Of a DNA stretch of 33,614 nt, positions 9,061 through 14,887 are shown one piece after another (position 1 is the first letter of the stretch; each line of letters starts with the position of its first letter). A model generated the notes under the pieces. That model had not been told where the DNA came from. It saw only the letters and a list, made by a program, of their open reading frames with translations, and made no database searches. The DNA comes from Oscillospiraceae bacterium (GTDB lineage: Bacteria; Bacillota; Clostridia; UBA1212; UBA1255), in the NCBI GenBank assembly GCA_015069165.1, contig SVJD01000023.1:1-33614 (forward strand). Direction: 5' to 3'. The translations under genes were made by a program, and so were the position numbers.

Positions 9061-10188
9061 TTAATTTATCATTTCCCTGAGTTTGCATAGAATATTGTCT
9101 ATTTCGTTTTTTGTATTCAAATGATTCATACTGAATCTCACAGCGCCTCCCGCATTATCAGTTCCTACTGTTATGTGAGCAAGCGGCGCACAATGGTAGC
9201 CTGCTCTTGTGCATATTCCGTTCTTGCCCAATTCTTCGCTTACCTCGTGCGATTCTTTGCCCCTTACATTTAAAAGTACGATTCCTGTATTGTATTTCGT
9301 CTCCGAGCTTTTTGCCGCATCCGGCCCATAGACAGTAATTCCGTCAATTTTGCGTGCCTCATTGGAAAAGTACCGCCACAGCGCAGTATGAATCTCTCGC
9401 ATTTTTTCTATGCCTATATTAGAAACGTAGTCCACACCTGCACCGAGCGCGGCAATTCCGTGGGTGTTCATTGTACCGGCTTCAAAACAATCAGGCATTT
9501 CTGTGGGCTGTTTAAACACAAAAGTGTGACTGCCTGTTCCGCCGGACATAAACGGTCTTAATTTTATGTGTGGCGAAACAAATATACCTCCCGTTCCTTG
9601 AAGACCGAAAAGTCCTTTGTGCCCGGTAAAGCACAAAACGTCAATATTCATAGCGTTTACATCAATGGGAATGATTCCTGCGCTTTGTGCACAGTCTACT
9701 ATAAAAAGTACGCCTTTTTTTCGGCAAATTTCTCCGATTTGAGCAATATCATACACTTCTCCCGTTATATTGGATGCGTGAGTCATTATCACTGCCCCTG
9801 TCAGCGGCGTGATACTGTTTTTGATTCTTTCTAAATCTATTCCGCCGTCGCTCTGCGCTTTTACTATATTGTAGCAGCCTCTTGTTGCAACGGGTCTTAA
9901 TACTGAGTTGTGCTCCATTGCTGTCGTCAATATTTGCCCATAGCACAAATTGACGGCAATATTCAGAGCGTGGGTGGCGTTTAGTGTAAATGATATTTGC
10001 AAAGGCTCCTGTATGCCGAAAAGCTTTGCTGTTTTCTGTCTGACATCATCTAATTTTACAGAGGACCACACAGCGTAGCTATGGGTTCCTCTGCCGGGAT
10101 TTCCGGCATTTTCCAATGCCTCCGTTACTGTTTCTTTTACTTGTTGCGGCTTAGGCCAACTTGTCGCCGCGTTATCCATATATATCAT
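9061..10188 (-). CDS. Class V aminotransferase, cysteine desulfurase family
   Basis: PLP enzyme of the SufS/IscS fold. It resembles the stand-alone cysteine-desulfurase family of Firmicutes rather than a suf or isc operon member. It has 375 residues. It begins MIYMDNAATSWPKP. The pyridoxal Lys is K191 in FTGHKGLFG, and the likely persulfide Cys is C333 in TRAGYHCAPLAH. No IscU/SufU neighbour is present, so its sulfur acceptor is unknown. It could support Fe-S clusters, tRNA thiolation or selenium metabolism. It follows the PerR-like gene. Its only Shine-Dalgarno (AAGGG) lies inside the hairpin that ends the upstream gene. Confidence 0.88.
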   Translation of the reverse strand: MIYMDNAATSWPKPQQVKETVTEALENAGNPGRGTHSYAVWSSVKLDDVRQKTAKLFGIQEPLQISFTLNATHALNIAVNLCYGQILTTAMEHNSVLRPVATRGCYNIVKAQSDGGIDLERIKNSITPLTGAVIMTHASNITGEVYDIAQIGEICRKKGVLFIVDCAQSAGIIPIDVNAMNIDVLCFTGHKGLFGLQGTGGIFVSPHIKLRPFMSGGTGSHTFVFKQPTEMPDCFEAGTMNTHGIAALGAGVDYVSNIGIEKMREIHTALWRYFSNEARKIDGITVYGPDAAKSSETKYNTGIVLLNVRGKESHEVSEELGKNGICTRAGYHCAPLAHITVGTDNAGGAVRFSMNHLNTKNEIDNILCKLREMIN

Positions 10189-10193
10189 ATAAA

Positions 10194-10247
10194 AAACCCT
10201 TCGAATTCATATATTGTCACACTTTTAATATATGAATCAAAGGGTTT
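10194..10247 (-). terminator. Terminator of the Fur/PerR gene, overlapping the next gene's RBS
   Basis: A long imperfect stem of about 20 bp (AAACCCTT/AAGGGTTT with an inner ATATATGAAT-type arm) is followed on the minus strand by a T-rich run. It begins eight bases after the regulator's stop. The distal arm includes the AAGGG that would serve the start codon at 10188. Confidence 0.75.
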
Positions 10248-10254
10248 AAATGCT

Positions 10255-10653
10255 CTAACAATTTGTGCACTGGCCGTAAAGCATTATTCGTATTTCGCTT
10301 ATACCTGCAATTTGTTTGCCGGATTCGCTTTTAGCTACATCTTTCATTATCGTATTTGTGTCGACATGGCTTTCGTAAAATCCGTCCAAGTCAATGACTC
10401 TGCCGCATTTCGTACAAGTGAAATGCCCGTGTGGTTTGACATTGCCGTCGTAACGTTCCGGCCCGTAACCTGATGTAATTTTCATAATTACGCCGTCCGC
10501 ACTCAAATCCGCAAGATTTCTGTAAACCGTTCCCAAACTGTAATTAGGAAGGACAGCTCTCAGACTCAAATACAAATCCTCGGCTGTGGGATGATCTTTT
10601 CGGCTGCGAAGCTCCGTCAAAAGTGCTTCTCTTTGTCTGCTGTATTTTTTCAT
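10255..10653 (-). CDS. perR: Fur family regulator, PerR-like
   Basis: Metal-dependent repressor of 132 residues. The DNA-binding helix region contains NYSLGTVYRNL. Structural zinc cysteines are C80/C83 (CTKC) and C129/C132 (CTNC). By alignment to B. subtilis PerR, all five regulatory-metal ligands are present: H21 (HPTAEDLY), D69 (RYDG), H75 and H77 (PHGHF) and D88 (VIDL). Asp rather than Glu at the D69 position favours a peroxide sensor (PerR) over an iron-sensing Fur. The ribosome site is AAGGAGGAGGG. The gene has a consensus promoter with a Fur/PerR box over the start site, so autoregulation is likely. The symbol is an inference. Fur or another paralogue cannot be excluded. Confidence 0.85.
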   Translation of the reverse strand: MKKYSRQREALLTELRSRKDHPTAEDLYLSLRAVLPNYSLGTVYRNLADLSADGVIMKITSGYGPERYDGNVKPHGHFTCTKCGRVIDLDGFYESHVDTNTIMKDVAKSESGKQIAGISEIRIMLYGQCTNC

Positions 10654-10758
10654 ATCCGCCCTCCTCCTTAAAATAAAACAACAAGGTTTGGTGTTGTAAT
10701 ATTAAGTTTCTTTATCAGCTTTTTGCAATCGCATTGAAGTATAACAAAATTACAATAA

Positions 10759-10773
10759 TAATAACTATTATCA
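10759..10773 (-). promoter_or_regulatory. Fur/PerR box at the regulator's own start site
   Basis: Minus-strand TGATAATAGTTATTA matches the 7-1-7 Fur-box consensus TGATAATNATTATCA at 12 of 14 informative positions. It sits 5 bp downstream of the -10, over the expected transcription start, the position expected for repression. Further AT-rich half-sites overlap it. Confidence 0.75.
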
Positions 10774-10778
10774 ATATT

Positions 10779-10807
10779 ATTATATTGAGTTTTTGTAATT
10801 ATGTCAA
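10779..10807 (-). promoter_or_regulatory. Consensus sigma-A promoter of the Fur/PerR gene
   Basis: Exact TTGACA (10802-10807) and exact TATAAT (10779-10784) with a 17-bp spacer on the minus strand. The leader is about 118 nt. Confidence 0.9.
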
Positions 10808-10825
10808 CAGATGTTTTTATTACAT

Positions 10826-10863
10826 AAAAAAACAAAGTAAGATATAGCACCTTACCTTGTTTT
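10826..10863 (-). terminator. Terminator of the repeat-containing lipoprotein gene
   Basis: Minus-strand stem AAAACAAGGTAAG / CTTACTTTGTTTT (one mismatch) with a nine-base loop, followed by an unbroken T run ending at 10826. It begins 24 bp after the stop at 10887. Confidence 0.8.
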
Positions 10864-10886
10864 AATTTCCCAAGAGCCTGTTTTTT

Positions 10887-11714
10887 CTATTTCTGTTTTG
10901 CTACATCTGCTTTGAATCTTTCTATTTCTTTAATAGCTTTTTCGATATCTTCATCCCAAAGTTCTCCCCTTGTATCAGACCAAAAATCATAGATATCAGA
11001 TCGAGTATCTGACCAATCATCATAAACATCCGAACGAGTATCTGACCATAAATCATATTCATCAGATCGTAAATCTGACCATTCATAATATTCTACTGAA
11101 TTTTTCGCATCATCTAAAATACCATCATAAAAAGAATCATACATATCATCTAAAATACCATCGTATATTTCATCATAAATATCGTCACCGGCATTATCAT
11201 AGATAACATCATATATTTCTTCCATATTCTCATACTTGTCATCAATGGAATTATCTGCCGAAAAAATAATTTCTGCATAATACAAAGTATATATTTTCAA
11301 CCGATTTGTCAGGGCATGAGTATTTATAAAAATTTTTTCATAAAACATTTCTATAGTATCAATATTTGCTTTATAACTTTCGTATGTATCAATTGTGTTT
11401 ACTAATTCTTCAAAGTCTTTTGTCAATTCAGAAATTGTTTTTTCCACATCTTTCTCTACTAATTCTTCAAGTTCCTCTAAAGATTTAACATTTATCGGTT
11501 CAGTAGTAGGAACTTCCTTTGGTGCTTCAGTAGGAGACTTAGTTGATTCCTCAATCGGTAACTTTTCAGGCTTTTGAGTTGGTATGTTTGTTACTTCCGC
11601 TGTTATTGTTGGCATATCAGTGTTTTGAGAGCTGTTTGAAACAGATTTTTCTCCACAAGCAATCATTGCAACACTAATAACTAAAACGAGTAAAATCAAT
11701 AATATCTTTTTCAT
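10887..11714 (-). CDS. Lipoprotein with acidic tandem 12- and 11-residue repeats, function unknown
   Basis: I do not recognise this family. The start is the ATG at 11714 (275 residues), which opens a lipoprotein signal with Cys20 in AMIAC. An earlier in-frame start would run through the upstream gene. After a Pro/Thr/Glu-rich linker (about 35-75) comes a helical, acidic region. Residues 177-200 are two 12-residue repeats (DDIYDEIYDGIL type). Residues 212-255 are four 11-residue repeats of the form WSDTRSDxYDx, encoded by 33-bp DNA repeats at 10950-11081. An 11-residue period suggests a hendecad helix or coiled coil outside the membrane. The start overlaps the upstream membrane-protein stop by 4 bp (ATGA), so the two are translationally coupled and probably act together. 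Confidence 0.85.
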   Translation of the reverse strand: MKKILLILLVLVISVAMIACGEKSVSNSSQNTDMPTITAEVTNIPTQKPEKLPIEESTKSPTEAPKEVPTTEPINVKSLEELEELVEKDVEKTISELTKDFEELVNTIDTYESYKANIDTIEMFYEKIFINTHALTNRLKIYTLYYAEIIFSADNSIDDKYENMEEIYDVIYDNAGDDIYDEIYDGILDDMYDSFYDGILDDAKNSVEYYEWSDLRSDEYDLWSDTRSDVYDDWSDTRSDIYDFWSDTRGELWDEDIEKAIKEIERFKADVAKQK

Positions 11715-12307
11715 ATTTTTTTCTCCCCCTGTTGTCCTACCAATTGTCTTTGCTTTTTCGTCATTATCTTCATTACCAAGAGTGCCACAGCACCTATCAT
11801 TACAACAACTATTCCAACGTAACAAAATGTTCCCGCGATACCCCAATCATAATTACTACTCGGAATAACACCCCTGTCTTCAAAATCCCATCTAATTACC
11901 CAAAATACACCAAACGATAAAAGATTAAATATAATCGCCGGAATAGGTTTCTTAAATACTGAAAACAACACTGTTAAAATGGCAAATAATATAAATGCAA
12001 AAATGATAACCAAACATACAACTGCCACATCTTGCGACATTCCTAAATCAGCCGTTGCAGCATACACTTTGATAAATTCAAGTAAAGAAATATCAATAGC
12101 TTCTTCATTTTTCATATCAATTCCTACCGCATACATTTCATCGGAATATTTTTGTAAATGTTCTGCATATTCCTCTGTCGCCGAGGCAAACGGCAAAAAC
12201 AATGTTACAATCAGCATTACCGAGCCAATTAATACAACAATGAACGGTATCAACAAATTGTTTTTCGCTTTTTTCGATTGTTGCATGATTTCCTTTTTTT
12301 CTTCCAT
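11711..12307 (-). CDS. Four-helix membrane protein, function unknown
   Basis: No family recognised. The start is the ATG at 12307 (198 residues), which has AGGAGG six bases upstream. Predicted membrane segments are at about 18-42, 92-117, 122-138 and 158-181. A soluble, acidic extracytoplasmic loop lies between helices 1 and 2 (about 43-91, EEYAEHLQKYSDEMYA and following). The N-terminus and C-terminus are rich in Lys and predicted cytoplasmic. An open frame continues upstream to a TTG at 12397 and would add another hydrophobic helix, but it reads through a strong terminator stem. It is the first gene of a two-gene operon with the lipoprotein, downstream of the structured leader. Confidence 0.8.
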   Translation of the reverse strand: MEEKKEIMQQSKKAKNNLLIPFIVVLIGSVMLIVTLFLPFASATEEYAEHLQKYSDEMYAVGIDMKNEEAIDISLLEFIKVYAATADLGMSQDVAVVCLVIIFAFILFAILTVLFSVFKKPIPAIIFNLLSFGVFWVIRWDFEDRGVIPSSNYDWGIAGTFCYVGIVVVMIGAVALLVMKIMTKKQRQLVGQQGEKKI

Positions 12308-12516
12308 ATTTTTCCTCCTAAAAATAAAAAGTGCGGCTATCGAAGTAGCCGCACAAAAAACGCAAACTCCGATAGTCGCCAAACCAACTCTGCGCAAAGA
12401 AATTCCTTGTACCTACAGAAACGAAATTTGCATTTTTATCAAATTCATTGTAGGCACAAAAGAAATATAATATTCCTGTAAGAAATTACCCGTTTGCAGT
12501 ATTAAGTTGGTTTGGC
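12308..12516 (-). promoter_or_regulatory. Structured leader RNA, candidate riboswitch or attenuator of unknown class
   Basis: The expected transcript begins near 12516. Its first 12 nt (GCCAAACCAACT, 12505-12516) pair perfectly with 12378-12389, closing a branched domain. Inside are a hairpin at 12461-12477 (7-bp stem, 3-nt loop) and a long hairpin with an 11-bp stem, TTGTGCCTACA / TGTAGGTACAA (12449-12459 with 12407-12417, one G-U), with a further inner stem. Downstream is a terminator (12331-12354). A competing antiterminator is possible between 12367-12375 and 12337-12345 (nine pairs, one G-U). I could not match it to any riboswitch class I know. Structures are by eye. Confidence 0.6.
12320..12354 (-). 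terminator. Leader terminator before the membrane-protein gene
   Basis: Minus-strand GTGCGGCTA / TAGCCGCAC, a perfect 9-bp GC-rich stem with a 6-nt loop, followed by TTTTTATTTTT. It stands immediately before the ribosome site of the gene starting at 12307, so it is an attenuator rather than an end-of-gene terminator. Confidence 0.85.
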
Positions 12517-12522
12517 TTCTCC

Positions 12523-12528
12523 ATTATA
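12523..12528 (-). promoter_or_regulatory. Probable -10 box for the leader RNA
   Basis: Exact TATAAT on the minus strand, placing the start at about 12516. No good -35 lies 16-18 bp upstream (TTTTAT at best), so an activator may be needed. Confidence 0.5.
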
Positions 12529-12576
12529 ATACATATAGTTTCAAAATAAAATAGTTTTTTTAAACAAATATACCGT

Positions 12577-12612
12577 TTTTCGTATAAACTAAAATAACAA
12601 TTTATACGAAAA
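12577..12612. promoter_or_regulatory. AT-rich 12-bp palindrome upstream of the leader promoter
   Basis: TTTTCGTATAAA (12577-12588) and TTTATACGAAAA (12601-12612) are perfect inverted repeats with a 12-bp spacer. They lie about 50-85 bp upstream of the leader -10. There is no T run consistent with a terminator for any gene. A dimeric regulator site is one reading. Confidence 0.45.
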
Positions 12613-12818
12613 TACCAAAGTGATATTATCTCTTTTAACGAAACGGCACCGAAAATTTACCGACATAATAACGGTCACTGAATATTTTCGGCGTATTCTT
12701 ATAAAATGCCACAGAAAATCCCCCGCTGTAAAAAAGCGGTTTAAAACCCAAGCTGTAGATGGTGTAAAATAAATCTTGGAAAATTCGGATAGGATAAAAT
12801 TTAAATAACTTTATACAT
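12613..12818. other. Gene-free stretch before the repeat array
   Basis: No convincing gene. One small stem, CCGCT/AGCGG near 12722-12738, lacks a T run. A minus-strand open frame crossing it starts inside the tandem repeats and shows no family features. Confidence 0.4.
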
Positions 12819-13264
12819 TTCGTCTCGAAATCGAAAATGAGACAGAAAGTGTTCACCACCTTTTCAAATTTTCGTCTCGAAATCGAAAATGAGACAGAAA
12901 GCGTTCACCGCCTTTTCGAAATTTCGTCTCGAAATCGAAAATGAGACAGAAAGTGTTCACCACCTTTTCAAATTTTCGTCTCGAAATCGAAAATGAGACA
13001 GAAAGCGTTCACCGCCTTTTCGAAATTTCGTCTCGAAATCGAAAACGAGACAGAAAGTGTTCACCGCCTTTTTAAATTTTCGTCTCGAAATTGAAAATGA
13101 GACAGAAAGCGTTCACCGCCTTTTCGAATTTTCGTCTCGAAATCGAAAATGAGACAGAAAGTGTTCACCGCTATTTCGAATTTTCGTCTCGAAATCGAAA
13201 ATGAGGCAGAAAGCGTTCAGCGCCTTTTCAAATTTTCGTCTCGAAATCGAAAACGAGACAGAAA
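12819..13264. repeat. Tandem array of nine 52-bp repeats
   Basis: The core CGTCTCGAAAT-CGAAAA-GAGACAGAAA occurs at 12821, 12873, 12925, 12977, 13029, 13081, 13133, 13185 and 13237, exactly 52 bp apart. Units alternate GTGTTCA and GCGTTCA strictly, so the true unit is a 104-bp dimer, and 12821-12924 is identical to 12925-13028. Each core is self-complementary (GTCTC...GAGAC, and TTTCG TCT CGAAA). The period is not a multiple of three, so it is not coding. There are no variable spacers, so it is not CRISPR. Confidence 0.95.
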
Positions 13265-13312
13265 AGCAGGGCGAGCAAAAATTTTCAGAATCCCGGGAAC
13301 AAAGCACTCGTC

Positions 13313-13340
13313 TTGACATACTATTCTTCTTTGTTAAAAT
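13313..13340 (+). promoter_or_regulatory. Sigma-A promoter of luxS
   Basis: Exact TTGACA (13313-13318), 16-bp spacer, TAAAAT (13335-13340). It lies about 50 bp after the repeat array. The leader is about 83 nt. Confidence 0.8.
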
Positions 13341-13357
13341 AATTGTAAAATAAATCC

Positions 13358-13394
13358 GCAAAGCAAATAAGCAGTAGCTTTGCTATTTGTTTTT
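13358..13394 (+). promoter_or_regulatory. luxS leader hairpin or pseudoknot with T run
   Basis: GCAAAGC (13358-13364) pairs with GCTTTGC (13377-13383). CAAATA (13364-13369) in its loop can pair with TATTTG (13384-13389), followed by five T. The two stems can form an H-type pseudoknot or compete as terminator and antiterminator. This could be an attenuator. Confidence 0.4.
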
Positions 13395-13429
13395 CGAAAG
13401 ACACAGTATTTTTTTAAGGAGTGTAATGT

Positions 13430-13894
13430 ATGGAAAAAATAACCAGTTTTCAAATAGATCACAGAAAAATAAATCCCGGTATGTACATTTCAAGAATCGA
13501 CGGCGATATCACAACCTTTGATTTAAGAGTGAAAAAGCCCAACGCAGGCGATTATATGAGCCATGTCGAAATGCACACCGCCGAACACATGATTGCAACA
13601 TTCATACGCAACTGCGAAATAGGTCAAAATGTAATTTATTTCGGACCGATGGGCTGCAGAACAGGTTTTTATCTGCTTACAAGAGATTTAACTCCTGCTA
13701 CCGTGCTTACTCAGGTAAAAAAAGTATTATTAGATGTGACGGAATACTGCGGCGAGGTTTTCGGTGCTTCTGAGGAAGAATGCGGCAATTATAAAGAACT
13801 GGATTTAGAAAGTGCAAAAAAAATATGCAGAGATTATCTGCATATTTTAGAATCATATTCCGGAATTGATTCGGACTTTGAGTATCCGCAATAA
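13430..13894 (+). CDS. luxS: S-ribosylhomocysteine lyase LuxS
   Basis: Cleaves S-ribosylhomocysteine to homocysteine and DPD, the precursor of autoinducer-2, as part of SAM recycling. It has 154 residues, normal length. Metal ligands are H49 and H53 in HTAEH and C118 in EECGNYKEL. The GPMGC motif (C76 as catalytic Cys) is present. AAGGAG lies eight bases before the ATG. It is a single-gene unit with its own promoter, convergent with thiT (11-bp gap). The partner nucleosidase Pfs/MtnN is not in the window. Confidence 0.98.
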   Translation: MEKITSFQIDHRKINPGMYISRIDGDITTFDLRVKKPNAGDYMSHVEMHTAEHMIATFIRNCEIGQNVIYFGPMGCRTGFYLLTRDLTPATVLTQVKKVLLDVTEYCGEVFGASEEECGNYKELDLESAKKICRDYLHILESYSGIDSDFEYPQ

Positions 13895-13905
13895 TAAAAA
13901 TTTAT

Positions 13906-14628
13906 TCAGCGGCTGCCTTTAAGAGATTTTTGTTTCATTTTGTCAATACTTTTTTTAACAGGCGGAATGACAACAATTATTACGCAAGCAACCATCTCAA
14001 TCAATACAAAACTATTGTAAATCAAACAGTAAGCGACATCGTTAATTCCCGTTTGATTAAATTCTCTAAAGAACGCATACGCCGCAATTACGTGCGAAGC
14101 ATAGCGGAGCAAGTGAGCCGCAATCGTTCCGAGAACGAGATTTTTTCTGAAAAATCCCGCAACACCGATGATTGTAAACGCAATCAGATAGTCGAAACAG
14201 AACTGAACGACATTCAGGAAATAAACACCTTGCAAAAGTTGTAACAAGAAATATACAAACGAAACCACAAAGCCTTTTTTATACCCGTATATGTATGCAA
14301 ACAGTATTATCGGAAGCATACTGACGGGTGTAACTCCGCCGCCTTGAGGCAAATCAACAATTTTTATAAAAGATAAAACAAAAGCAACCGCAAGACACAT
14401 TGCCGCAAAAGACATTGAGCGCACATCAAAAAGCGGCCTTTTTGATTGCATTTTTTGCTCACTATCGGCAGATTTTTTCTTCATCAAAACTATACACAAA
14501 GTAATTACAGCCGCCAAAGCAATTACTACGCACAAAATTAACAACCAATTTTCTGCAACATCATCCCAAAGCGCAGGTTTACTGCCTTTGAAAAATACAT
14601 CAAATATTTTACCCATTAAAACTTTCAT
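13906..14628 (-). CDS. thiT: ThiT-like thiamine transporter (ECF S component)
   Basis: Substrate-binding membrane subunit of an energy-coupling-factor transporter for thiamine. It would work with a shared EcfAA'T module encoded elsewhere. The core from about residue 70 onward (MSFAAMCLAVAFVLSFIKI, then GGGVTPVSMLPIILFAYIYGYK) matches ThiT/YuaJ. It has an extra N-terminal membrane helix and a Lys-rich linker before the core, longer than typical ThiT. The start is uncertain: ATG 14628 is listed, but GTG at 14640 has AAAGG close by and GTG at 14664 is also open. Control by a TPP riboswitch immediately upstream makes the substrate assignment strong. Confidence 0.88.
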   Translation of the reverse strand: MKVLMGKIFDVFFKGSKPALWDDVAENWLLILCVVIALAAVITLCIVLMKKKSADSEQKMQSKRPLFDVRSMSFAAMCLAVAFVLSFIKIVDLPQGGGVTPVSMLPIILFAYIYGYKKGFVVSFVYFLLQLLQGVYFLNVVQFCFDYLIAFTIIGVAGFFRKNLVLGTIAAHLLRYASHVIAAYAFFREFNQTGINDVAYCLIYNSFVLIEMVACVIIVVIPPVKKSIDKMKQKSLKGSR

Positions 14629-14683
14629 GTTATTTATCACTAACCTTTCAAATGATTTATTCACTGCGCAGTAATGTGTAAAT

Positions 14684-14721
14684 AAAAAAAGTTCGGGAGA
14701 TACCTGTGAAGATACCTCCCG
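14684..14721 (-). terminator. Expression-platform terminator of the TPP riboswitch
   Basis: A 12-bp stem (14710-14721 with 14694-14705, two G-U pairs) and a 4-nt loop, followed by seven T at 14684-14690. The two non-Watson-Crick positions pair as G-U only on the minus strand, which confirms the orientation. Confidence 0.9.
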
Positions 14722-14743
14722 TAAGAATATGTCTTAATTGCTT

Positions 14744-14839
14744 AAGTCCCATCCCTGCGTTAGAATTACCTAAATCAGGTTCAAAGGGTCGAAGATCGAT
14801 GTCTTCCTCTCAGCCTGCCTTACAAGCTCCCCGAACTTT
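14744..14839 (-). promoter_or_regulatory. TPP riboswitch (THI element)
   Basis: Minus-strand sequence has the conserved GGGGAGC, GGCTGAGAGG, ACCCTTTGAACCTGATTTAGG and GCAGGGATGGG blocks in order. P1 is closed by AAGT/ACTT at the two ends. It binds thiamine pyrophosphate and, with the downstream terminator, should shut off thiT when thiamine is plentiful. Confidence 0.97.
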
Positions 14840-14855
14840 ATTTAATTACTCGCTC

Positions 14856-14884
14856 ATTTTAACACTGCAAAAAAATGTAGTCAA
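14856..14884 (-). promoter_or_regulatory. Sigma-A promoter of the thiT transcript
   Basis: TTGACT (14879-14884), 17-bp spacer, TAAAAT (14856-14861) on the minus strand, just ahead of the aptamer. Confidence 0.8.
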
Positions 14885-14887
14885 GCG

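Noticed and set aside
11715-11846. Upstream extension of the lipoprotein gene
   Set aside because: It would run inside the preceding membrane-protein gene and bury the lipoprotein signal 44 residues in. ATG 11714 has the ribosome site and coupling overlap.
12722-12742. Terminator hairpin CCGCT/AGCGG
   Set aside because: Only a 5-bp stem with no T run on either strand and no gene ending there.
12819-13264. CRISPR array
   Set aside because: Regular spacing and palindromic cores, but the sequence between cores is the same in every unit, so there are no spacers, and no cas genes are nearby.
12635-13361. Small minus-strand open frames crossing the tandem repeats
   Set aside because: The period of 52 is not a multiple of three, the frames share only repeat-derived residues, and there are no ribosome sites.
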